Source: Cytophagales bacterium
Lineage (GTDB): Bacteria; Bacteroidota; Bacteroidia; Cytophagales; Cyclobacteriaceae
NCBI GenBank assembly: GCA_022360875.1
Contig: JAKSBZ010000020.1
Coordinates: 1 to 41,421, forward strand
Direction: 5' to 3'
Length of the DNA stretch: 41,421 bases
Within the stretch, counting starts at the first letter, position 1. Each line of letters starts with the position of its first letter. Position numbers and translations under genes: made by a program. Below the pieces are notes generated by a model. The model did not search any database. It worked only from the letters and a program-made list of their open reading frames with translations, and had not been told where the DNA came from. This document shows positions 1-6,954 of the stretch, piece after piece.

Positions 1-1
1 C

Positions 2-31
2 GAAGGCAACGACAACCTGCGCGCTTACTAA
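2..31 (+). CDS. possible 3' end of a truncated upstream gene
   Basis: A reading frame open from the left edge ends at the TAA at 29-31 and would encode a C-terminus EGNDNLRAY. It is followed 67 bases later by a strong intrinsic terminator, which is what the end of a + strand gene should look like. Nine residues are too few to identify a family, and another frame also stays open here, so this is only a plausible gene tail. Confidence 0.3.
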   Translation, partial: EGNDNLRAY

Positions 32-98
32 AACCTTCGCGGCTGCGGATTCATAACTCAAAACAAACCAAGAAAGCTGAACAGGCTTTGACAAAAAA

Positions 99-141
99 CA
101 AAACCCGAAAAAATCGTCTAAAATTTTCGGGTTTTGTTTTT
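99..141 (+). terminator. strong bidirectional-looking intrinsic terminator
   Basis: A perfect 13-bp stem (99-111 with 124-136) encloses a 12-nt loop and is followed by a T-run at 137-141. It is preceded by an A-run at 93-98, so it could also act on the opposite strand. It fits termination of the + strand gene whose tail is at the left edge, and a back-up stop for the nuo operon arriving from the right. Confidence 0.8.
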
Positions 142-162
142 CTGCACATACCTACCAAATAC

Positions 163-191
163 TAAAATAGCCCCCGAACCACCAGGGGCTA
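163..191 (-). terminator. nuoL: probable terminator of the nuo operon
   Basis: A GC-rich 7-bp hairpin (168-174 with 185-191) is followed, reading the minus strand, by a short T-rich run (163-167). It lies about 180 bases after the nuoL stop codon. With the terminator at 99-141 it implies that the operon ends here and that no nuoM or nuoN follows. Confidence 0.5.
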
Positions 192-369
192 CGACCAACT
201 AAACTTACTTGTATATAGTGTTTAATTACACATTAAATATACATATTTTTACAAAAAATTATGTATAAACAATCAATTATTTCTTTTTTTAAAAAGCTTA
301 AAGTCTAAAGATTACGATTGATTTCCCCAGGAAATCCTTGCTCAGAGGCAAAAACAAGCAACTCAAAGA

Positions 370-2628
370 CTAAATTCCAAAAAAGAAAAATATCATAACA
401 AGAAGCGCTAAAACGGCCAAAAGAACACTGCGCTGTACCGTTCTTCCCTGAATTCTTTTCCCGCATTTACCAACAGCCAATGCAAAAGATCCCACAGACC
501 GCACAAAACTATCCACTCCCCAATAGTCGAACAAGGCGACAAGCTTGGCCACAATCACTTGCAGCACGGCAAACGAATTTACAGCTTTGTCCAGTGCACG
601 GTCACCGAACCTCAGCGCTTTCGAAAAAAGCAAAACACCGCCAGCGGCCAAGTCGTTCAGGCGGTCTACCGCTTTGGCGTCAAACCATGCGGCAAAACCG
701 GCGAACTTTAGAGCCGGCGCAATAACCAGCAACTGAATCGCTCTTTCCAGATAAAAGTTGCGGAAGCTAAGAGAGTACACCAGACCTTCAGAAGGCATAT
801 CGACCGTCCCCGCTTTCTGTTTTGCGCGGTACCGCCGGATGCCCGCAAACAATCCTGCGCCTACCAACAGAAGAGAACAAAGCATTGCCGGAAGATGTGC
901 CGATTCCTCCAGCATCTCCACAGTCAAACTGTCCGTATGCCACAGCGGCACAGAAACAGGCACCAGAGAGGCAGGAATTTCAAACTGCGAGTAAAGCCAG
1001 CTTGATGAGGCCAAAAACGGGTTGACGGAAAAGACAAAACCTATCGACATAAATGCCAGAATAAAAAGCGGCACTTTTTTCTTCCAATGGGGCGAAGAAA
1101 GCTGATTTATCAGTGAATCAAACTCCGGAAAATATTTTCCCAAACGAAAATCGCCAAAAAATATCAGAGTGATCTGACGCACCATGTAGGCCGCTGTAAG
1201 AAAAACGGTCACAAAACCCACAAACGGCACCAGCCACACGCCAATGCCCAAACTTGCTTCATGCAGGCTGGCCCAGGCCCATGCGCTGTTCAAGATTGCA
1301 TCCTTGGAAAGAAAACCCGAGAAAAAAGGAATTCCCATCAGCGCCGCCGAAGTAATCAGATATGTGCTGAACACAAACGGAATCCTTTTCCGCAAGCCTC
1401 CCATCAGGCGCATGTCATTCACGTCAAATATTACCGAAGGATCCTGGCGCTGCATTTTATACTCCAGCACATGCATTCTCCTAATAATTGCTCCGGCCGA
1501 CAGAAACAATCCGGCCTTAAAAAACGCATGTGTAATCAGATGAAAGAATGCCGCGTCGTAAGCGCCCACGCCCATTCCCATAACCATATAACCCAGCTGT
1601 GAGCTCGTCGAGTAAGCCAGCACCTTCTTGATGTCGTACTGAGCCAAAGCGGCCAGAGCGCTCGAAATCGCCGTCAAAGCACCTACACAGGCAATGACGG
1701 TCAGGACCGGAGCCGTGAGCAGCGGAAATACGCGCGCCAGCAAATAAACGCCGGCGGCCACCATCGTCGCCGCGTGGATCAGCGCCGAAACCGGAGTCGG
1801 ACCTTTCATGGCGCCGGGAAGCCAAACCTGCAGAGGAAACTGGGCTGACTTGCCGACGGTCCCGCAAAATAACCCGAGACCAGCCACTGTCAGCCAGAGC
1901 TCGGGCATCCGGTGCACGCTTTCGGCTCCGTGGTTCAAGAAGCTGACCACCCACTGCCCGTCTTCCACCGAAGAACTCTGCATCAGGGCTTTCAGCGCAC
2001 TCAAATCCAGTGTGCCGAACATCGAAAATAAAATCCCCAAACCCAGCAGAAAACCCACGTCGCCCACCCGGTTGGTAAGAAATGCCTTTTTTGCCGCCAG
2101 CGATGCATCCTGCCGCTGAAACCAAAAGCCGATCAGCAAATAAGAAGCAAAACCGACAATCTCCCAGAAAACAAAAAGCAAGAGCAGATTGTCGCTGAGC
2201 ACCAAGCCGAACATGGCAAAAGTAAAAAGTCCCAAATAGGAAAAATAGCGTGCATAGTGCCGGTCCTCCTGCATATAGTTCACCGAAAAAAGGTGAACCA
2301 GCCACGAAACGACACTTACGACGAACAACAGCAGAACAGACTCGCTGTCCAGGACTAATCCGAAAGTAAAAGAAGTGGAATCTACCGAAAACCACTCCCA
2401 GCGCGCATGTACAGCTTCTCCTCCCCAAACTTCACTGAACAAGTATATGGAAATGATCGTGGCGATAGCCATCAAGTGGTTCGCTATAATCGACGCGCCC
2501 CGGTTCAGACGCTTGATGGAAACGGATATTATGAGAAAAGATAATAAAGGCATCAAACACATCGCCCCTGCCCAAACACTCAGATCCACAGGCTGAAGAG
2601 CCTTTGTAAGTTCATTTATCGAAAGCAT
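370..2628 (-). CDS. nuoL: NADH-quinone oxidoreductase subunit L (NuoL)
   Basis: NuoL is the distal antiporter-like, proton-pumping membrane subunit of respiratory complex I. The 752-residue protein is almost wholly transmembrane. Key residues visible are E156 in the FWEIVGF segment (equivalent to the conserved TM5 glutamate), K260 in GTVGKSAQFPLQVWLPGAM, H285 in the HAATMVAAGVYL helix, and K334/K335 in the DIKKVLAYSTSSQLGYM segment. The C-terminus is longer than the ~610 residues of the E. coli protein. It contains an FDA..VDRLN segment and a later VDSFV..VG segment, resembling a partly duplicated amphipathic region, then a final membrane helix. It starts 13 bases after the nuoK stop, so it is the last gene of the operon. 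There is no nuoM or nuoN downstream. Related Mrp antiporter subunits are excluded by the operon context. Confidence 0.95.
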   Translation of the reverse strand: MLSINELTKALQPVDLSVWAGAMCLMPLLSFLIISVSIKRLNRGASIIANHLMAIATIISIYLFSEVWGGEAVHARWEWFSVDSTSFTFGLVLDSESVLLLFVVSVVSWLVHLFSVNYMQEDRHYARYFSYLGLFTFAMFGLVLSDNLLLLFVFWEIVGFASYLLIGFWFQRQDASLAAKKAFLTNRVGDVGFLLGLGILFSMFGTLDLSALKALMQSSSVEDGQWVVSFLNHGAESVHRMPELWLTVAGLGLFCGTVGKSAQFPLQVWLPGAMKGPTPVSALIHAATMVAAGVYLLARVFPLLTAPVLTVIACVGALTAISSALAALAQYDIKKVLAYSTSSQLGYMVMGMGVGAYDAAFFHLITHAFFKAGLFLSAGAIIRRMHVLEYKMQRQDPSVIFDVNDMRLMGGLRKRIPFVFSTYLITSAALMGIPFFSGFLSKDAILNSAWAWASLHEASLGIGVWLVPFVGFVTVFLTAAYMVRQITLIFFGDFRLGKYFPEFDSLINQLSSPHWKKKVPLFILAFMSIGFVFSVNPFLASSSWLYSQFEIPASLVPVSVPLWHTDSLTVEMLEESAHLPAMLCSLLLVGAGLFAGIRRYRAKQKAGTVDMPSEGLVYSLSFRNFYLERAIQLLVIAPALKFAGFAAWFDAKAVDRLNDLAAGGVLLFSKALRFGDRALDKAVNSFAVLQVIVAKLVALFDYWGVDSFVRSVGSFALAVGKCGKRIQGRTVQRSVLLAVLALLVMIFFFFGI

Positions 2629-2641
2629 AATTCAGTCTTTT

Positions 2642-2953
2642 TTAGACCTCGTCGCCCAGCGAGGAAATTTCATCCAGATTTGAACTGCGGAAATACTTGT
2701 ACACATTCAGCACGATGGCCAAAGCAACTGCCACTTCTGCCGCCGCCAGAATCATGACAAACAAGGCAAACATTTGCCCCCCCAGACCGGGATCGTACTG
2801 ACTGAAAGCGATAAGGTTGATGTTAGCAGCATTTAAAATAAGTTCTATTCCCATCAGCACGACGATGGCATTGCGCTTGGTAAGCACGATAGCCAAACCT
2901 ATACAAAACAGGCTGGCTCCGAAAAACAAAAAATGTTCAAGTGAAAGCGTCAT
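2642..2953 (-). CDS. nuoK: NADH-quinone oxidoreductase subunit K (NuoK)
   Basis: A small 103-residue subunit with three membrane helices, part of the proton-translocating arm of complex I (MrpC-like). The two membrane glutamates typical of NuoK are present at E37 (in LMGIELILNA) and E73 (in AAAEVAVALA). The start was set at the ATG at 2953. This gives the usual family length and an ATGA overlap of 4 bases with the nuoH stop; a longer frame starting at 3082 would only run inside nuoH. The short tail after the third helix ends in acidic residues. Confidence 0.95.
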   Translation of the reverse strand: MTLSLEHFLFFGASLFCIGLAIVLTKRNAIVVLMGIELILNAANINLIAFSQYDPGLGGQMFALFVMILAAAEVAVALAIVLNVYKYFRSSNLDEISSLGDEV

Positions 2954-4056
2954 GAGATAACCATTAAAAGTCTCCAAACAGACGAAAGCATCAGCACCAG
3001 CAAACTCAGCGGAGTCAGGTACTTCCAGCCAAGCGTCATCAGCTGGTCTACCCGAAGGCGCGGCAAGGTCCAGCGAAGCCACATCTGCACAAAAACCAGT
3101 GCAAAAGCTTTGGACAGCAGCCAGAAAGCGCTCAACAAACCGCCCGCAACAGTTCCGGGCTCTCCGGTAGTCCAGTCAAACAGCCTTGCCTCTCCAATAT
3201 TTGGCAGCGGACTGTTCCAGCTTCCCAAAAACAAAACAGCAGCCAGTATCGAAACCAGCAGCATCATGCAATATTCTGAAAGCATCAGAAAAGCAAAACG
3301 GATTCCCGAATACTCGGTATTGTAGCCCCCGATCAGCTCCGACTCCGATTCCGGCAAATCGAACGGCGTCCGGTTAGACTCGGCCAGCGAGGCTATAAAG
3401 AAAATAACGAATGCGACAAGCAGCACCGGCGAGCGAAACACATTCCAAGTCAGAAAACCGCCGACCTCCGTCGTATCAATTCCCCAAGCCTTTATGCCCA
3501 GCAAGTAATTATGCACTTCTGCTTCCGAAAACCGGTTCCAGAACGCGCCCTGCTGATACGATATCTCCTGCAAGTCCAGACTTTGAGCCACCGCAGCGGC
3601 AGCTAGAAGACTTAATGTAAGCGGCACCTCGTAACTTATCATCTGCGAAACCGAACGCATAGCGCCGAGCAAAGAAAACTTGCTGTTGCTTCCCCAGCCC
3701 GCCATAAGAATGGCGATAATGTCCAGCGAAATGATGGCCAGCAGATAGAACGCTCCGGTTTCAGCAGCCGATCCGGCCCAGCTTGATGTCAGCGGAAGAA
3801 CCGCAAAACCGCTTATTATCGCCGTAAACACCAGCAGGGGTGCCAGCTTGAAGAGCCACCTATCGTTGTTCGAAGCAATGATATCTTCCTTTTGAATAAG
3901 CTTCAGTATGTCTGCAAGCGTTTGCAGTATGCCGTATTTTCCGACTTCCATCGGACCAAGCCGGTCCTGCATAAAACCCGCCACCTTCCGCTCGGCATAC
4001 ACGCCCGCCAAAGCAAAAACAAGCACGAAAGGCAAATAAAAAAAGACAGTGCTCAT
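2950..4056 (-). CDS. nuoH: NADH-quinone oxidoreductase subunit H (NuoH)
   Basis: NuoH links the peripheral arm of complex I to the membrane arm and helps form the quinone chamber. The 368-residue protein has the family hallmarks. These are the N-terminal ERKVAGFMQDRLGPMEVG segment, KLIQKEDI after the first helices, and the cytoplasmic loop AESNRTPFDLPESESELIGG followed by YNTEYSGIRFA. A good Shine-Dalgarno (GGAGG at 4064-4068 on the minus strand) precedes the ATG, which overlaps the nuoJ stop as ATGA. Its position between nuoJ and nuoK is odd: nuoH normally precedes nuoI. Confidence 0.95.
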   Translation of the reverse strand: MSTVFFYLPFVLVFALAGVYAERKVAGFMQDRLGPMEVGKYGILQTLADILKLIQKEDIIASNNDRWLFKLAPLLVFTAIISGFAVLPLTSSWAGSAAETGAFYLLAIISLDIIAILMAGWGSNSKFSLLGAMRSVSQMISYEVPLTLSLLAAAAVAQSLDLQEISYQQGAFWNRFSEAEVHNYLLGIKAWGIDTTEVGGFLTWNVFRSPVLLVAFVIFFIASLAESNRTPFDLPESESELIGGYNTEYSGIRFAFLMLSEYCMMLLVSILAAVLFLGSWNSPLPNIGEARLFDWTTGEPGTVAGGLLSAFWLLSKAFALVFVQMWLRWTLPRLRVDQLMTLGWKYLTPLSLLVLMLSSVWRLLMVIS

Positions 4057-4601
4057 GACTTAACCTCCTTTTTAGAAAATGAGGCTATCAGACTGGCGCC
4101 GACAAGCGCCACCAACAGCACGATCCCGGCCAGCTCAAACGGCATCACATAATCGCTCATCAGCAGCCTGCCGATTTCATGGAGAGAGCCATCCTTCATC
4201 AGCTCTCCGGACCGAATAGGTGCCTCGCGGATCCAGTCCGCATTCGCAAAATCCGCAATACGGACAACCCGCACCATCAGATAAAAAAGCATGCCCGCTA
4301 CCGCAATTCCCAAAAAACGGTTGCGGCTTTGGGTATAGAGCCGTTTGCCGTCCAACCGGCTCGAAAGCATAATTCCGAAAATCATCAATACCAGAATGCC
4401 GCCGATGTAAATCATAATTTGTGCTATAGCCAAAAAATCCGCACGCATCAGCACATAAACACCTGCTACGCATAAGAAGACCAGCACAAGCAAAAAAGCG
4501 GAATGAATAATATTTTTCTTAAAAAGAATAAGCAGAGAAGCCAGCACCGCGGTTCCCGCAAAAAAATAAAACAATATGCTAATTATCAGTTGCTCACTCA
4601 T
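4053..4601 (-). CDS. nuoJ: NADH-quinone oxidoreductase subunit J (NuoJ)
   Basis: A five-helix membrane subunit of complex I, 182 residues. The segment MIYIGGILVLMIFGIMLSSR is the conserved TM3 region that undergoes the pi-bulge transition in the family. The start was set at the ATG at 4601, which has a well-placed GGAG (4608-4611), rather than the in-frame TTG six bases upstream. The start overlaps the nuoI stop by 8 bases and the stop overlaps nuoH by 4 bases, so translation of I, J and H is tightly coupled. The C-terminus ends shortly after the last helix. Confidence 0.93.
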   Translation of the reverse strand: MSEQLIISILFYFFAGTAVLASLLILFKKNIIHSAFLLVLVFLCVAGVYVLMRADFLAIAQIMIYIGGILVLMIFGIMLSSRLDGKRLYTQSRNRFLGIAVAGMLFYLMVRVVRIADFANADWIREAPIRSGELMKDGSLHEIGRLLMSDYVMPFELAGIVLLVALVGASLIASFSKKEVKS

Positions 4602-5814
4602 CGTCAACTCCTTTCTTTTTTCCTGGAATTTTCGGCCTTAGAGCCTTCGGACGAACCGGTTTGGGACGAACCGCATCCGGCTGCTTTCCGGCCTCCTCTT
4701 CTTTCGTTGTTTTCCGAATCACCGGCCTCACCCTTTTCGGCTTCGACGGATTCAAGCTTGTTTGTTCAGCAAACTCGCCGGGGCTTTCCTTATCCGGTTT
4801 CTGCTCTTCCGGTTTCCGGATTACCGGACGCACGGCTTTCAGACGGAGCGGTTTCGGCCTTGACTCTGCGGCTGGCTCTCCGGAGCTTTCTTTATCCGGT
4901 TTCTGCTCTTCCGCCTTCCGGATTACCGGACGCACGGCTTTCGGCCGTATCGGCTTCGGCTTGGACTCTGCGGCTGGCTCGCCGGAGCTTTCCTTATCCG
5001 GTTTCTGCTCTTCCGTTTTTCGAACCACAGGACGCACCGCCTTCGGACGCGCAGGCTTTGGCCTTGAACTGTCCGCCTGTTCTTTTTTCCCCGGCTCATC
5101 GCCAGCCGGCTTCTGAACAGGACGCACCCTCGGCCGAAAAGCAGGCTTGGGTTTTTCAGACGTTTCCTGACCGGCATTTTCTTCTGAGGTTCTCTTTATC
5201 GCCGGACGCACCGGTTTCGCCGCCGCACTCTCTTTAGCCTTTCGGGCTTCCTGTTTTTTCTTTTTCATCTCCTCCAGCTCCTGCTGTGCTTTCAGAATCT
5301 CCACAGGAGTCATTTTTGAAAATGAAAAATTATGCTCTTTGAAATCGTAAGCCGAATATGCATATTCGGGAGTCATCGTCAGGCACTCCGTAGGACAAAC
5401 AGTCGTACACAGACCGCAGAACATGCACTTGGCCATATCGATATCAAACTTTTCGGCATGTATCCGGACCGGCGAGCCGTCCGAAGTCTTCCGTATTTCA
5501 GAAGCAGACAAAATTCCCTTGATGTCAATACAGTCCACCGGACAGATCTTCGCGCATTTGTCGCACACTATGCAGTCATCCATCTCGATATCCAGCTTGT
5601 AGCGCCCCACTTCGGGCACGGGAAGCACCTGCTTGGGATACTGCAGCGTCTGCACGCCTGTGGTCTGCCGGAAATAGCCCGGCTGCTCCACTCCTTCGGT
5701 TTTGCTGGCCTCTCGAGCTTCCAGAAAATGCCTGAAAGTCAGACGCATTCCCGAAGCCACAGTCCGCACAGCTTGCCAAACAGTCTTAATATATTCCTTA
5801 AAAGAATTCTCCAA
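4594..5814 (-). CDS. nuoI: NADH-quinone oxidoreductase subunit I (NuoI) with long repetitive basic tail
   Basis: NuoI carries the two [4Fe-4S] clusters (N6a/N6b) that pass electrons toward the quinone-binding site. The first cluster motif is C81xxC84xxC87xxxC91P with C95; the second is C130xxC133xxC136xxxC140P with C144. The core fits the family's usual ~160-180 residues. After residue ~195 comes an unusual ~210-residue low-complexity tail rich in K, R, P and E. It includes three near-identical 34-residue repeats (251-284, 285-318, 319-352) and degenerate flanking copies built on RPKAVRPVIRK. No ATG lies at the expected start: TTG at 5814 gives the normal N-terminus before GMRLTFRHF, and the first internal ATG (5748) would remove 22 residues. 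It is the first gene of the visible operon. Confidence 0.92.
   Translation of the reverse strand: MENSFKEYIKTVWQAVRTVASGMRLTFRHFLEAREASKTEGVEQPGYFRQTTGVQTLQYPKQVLPVPEVGRYKLDIEMDDCIVCDKCAKICPVDCIDIKGILSASEIRKTSDGSPVRIHAEKFDIDMAKCMFCGLCTTVCPTECLTMTPEYAYSAYDFKEHNFSFSKMTPVEILKAQQELEEMKKKKQEARKAKESAAAKPVRPAIKRTSEENAGQETSEKPKPAFRPRVRPVQKPAGDEPGKKEQADSSRPKPARPKAVRPVVRKTEEQKPDKESSGEPAAESKPKPIRPKAVRPVIRKAEEQKPDKESSGEPAAESRPKPLRLKAVRPVIRKPEEQKPDKESPGEFAEQTSLNPSKPKRVRPVIRKTTKEEEAGKQPDAVRPKPVRPKALRPKIPGKKKGVDDE
4759..5064 (-). repeat. nuoI: three 102-bp in-frame tandem repeats in nuoI
   Basis: Three consecutive 102-bp units encode 34-residue repeats of the pattern (K/R)PKPxRxKAVRPV(I/V)RKxEEQKPDKES. The first two copies are nearly identical at DNA level and the third has drifted. 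Degenerate copies flank the array. Such repeats can expand and contract by slippage or recombination. Confidence 0.85.
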
Positions 5815-6187
5815 ATCTATCCGTTTTCACCAATTTATAATGGTCTTTCAATGACCCGACGGAACATCCATTACAGCCAACCTTTTATCTGGTTTTTGCG
5901 GTTTTTCAATGGACAGTTGGAACAACCATAACCATCTTGCCTCTCGTGTGTGTTAAGGCCGATAATCATGGATGTTTCATGTGCATTAAACCAATGACAA
6001 CGGATGTTTCATTTCATCCCCGCAACATGCGGTCAGCCAAAAATCCCGCTTTTTTAGAATGAAAGTAAATAAGTAACAAACTTAAATTGATCCTTCTCTT
6101 ATTCCAAGTGATCAAGCCTTTTTTCAGACGAATAGAATTTTTCTGTCCATTCCCCTATCTTTGATCTTTTATTATCCCACTCAACTT
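5815..6187. other. divergent intergenic region between nuoI and the DUF218 gene
   Basis: The 373-base gap separates the minus-strand nuo genes from plus-strand genes. It holds a promoter -7 box at 6156-6163 and two direct copies of GGATGTTTCAT (5970-5980 and 6002-6012, 32 bases apart). A near-inverted copy, GGAACATCC, lies at 5861-5869. No other nuo gene and no convincing open frame is present; the frame upstream of the nuoI TTG closes at 5827-5829. Confidence 0.5.
6156..6163 (+). promoter_or_regulatory. -7 promoter element of the DUF218 gene
   Basis: TATCTTTG matches the Bacteroidota -7 consensus TAnnTTTG. No clear TTTG -33 box is found 19-20 bases upstream, only T-rich sequence. Transcription would start near 6170, leaving an ~18-base leader before the ATG at 6188 and excluding the upstream TTG at 6161 as start. 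Confidence 0.5.
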
Positions 6188-6937
6188 ATGCTTATTTATT
6201 TTAAAAAAATCATTACTTTTTTCATTTACCCCTTCAACCACATTCTCATCCTGCTTTTTATTTCTTTGATTTTCAGAAAAAAAAGAAAAAAAGCAGCTGG
6301 ACTAGCGCTTCTGTGGATTTTTATTTTCGGGAACGGCATACTATACGAGCAGTGCTTCCGATGGTGGCGAATGCCCCAGCCGACGCTTGCATCGTTGCCG
6401 CATACCGAAACCGCCGTGCTGCTGGGCGGCGGCGGACTGGCGCCGGCCGAAGACCTGGAAAGCATCATTCAGCACGAAACCAATACGCGTCCGCGATTCA
6501 ACATCGCGCTGGCTCTTTACAAAGCAAAAAAATTCGACCGGTTGCTTATCACAGCCGGAAACCTGAATTTCGGCGGGCTTGAAGCCAGGGAACTCAAAAG
6601 ATACTTTGTTTTTATGGGGATTCCGGCAGAAGCTATTGTGCTGGAGGAAAAAGCCCGTACAACAGCGGAAAATGCAATCTACTCGGAGAAATTGATGAAA
6701 GAAAAAGGAATGGACAAAGACATCCTGCTTATCACCGACGCCTTCCACATGCGCCGCGCCCAGAAAATCTTCGAAAACGCCGGTTTCCGGGTAACTCCTT
6801 ACGCTGGAGGCTACCAACGAAAAAACCACACGCGGCAATGGTTCGATTACATCTTTCCCTCTCCGCATACGCTTGATCAGTGGGATTTGCTCATGAAGGA
6901 ATTTTTCGGCTGGCTTTACTTTTCCATCACTCACTAA
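6188..6937 (+). CDS. DUF218 (YdcF/ElyC/SanA-like) membrane-anchored protein
   Basis: A 249-residue protein with one or two N-terminal membrane segments followed by a DUF218 domain. Visible family features are the TAVLLGGGG strand-loop, an RFNIALALYK helix, the LLITAGN strand, and the EARTTAENA-type helix (here EKARTTAENAIYS). The ILLITDAFHMRRA motif near the C-terminus is also present. ElyC and SanA relatives in Enterobacteria affect envelope integrity; the biochemical activity of the family is not settled, so no specific role is assigned. The start is the ATG at 6188, supported by the -7 box just upstream. The next gene begins 17 bases after the stop, so they may be co-transcribed. Confidence 0.85.
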   Translation: MLIYFKKIITFFIYPFNHILILLFISLIFRKKRKKAAGLALLWIFIFGNGILYEQCFRWWRMPQPTLASLPHTETAVLLGGGGLAPAEDLESIIQHETNTRPRFNIALALYKAKKFDRLLITAGNLNFGGLEARELKRYFVFMGIPAEAIVLEEKARTTAENAIYSEKLMKEKGMDKDILLITDAFHMRRAQKIFENAGFRVTPYAGGYQRKNHTRQWFDYIFPSPHTLDQWDLLMKEFFGWLYFSITH

Positions 6938-6954
6938 TCTGTACTCAAATATAC

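Larger units (their letters stand above)
32..369. other. intergenic region with two terminators
   Basis: This 338-base gap holds the two hairpins described separately. Its right half (about 200-300) is very AT-rich. I see no convincing reading frame or RNA gene in it. Confidence 0.6.

Noticed and set aside
4759..5064. 102-bp repeats in nuoI as a mobile or CRISPR-like element
   Set aside because: They are in-frame coding repeats making a protein tail, with no spacers, inverted ends or target duplication.
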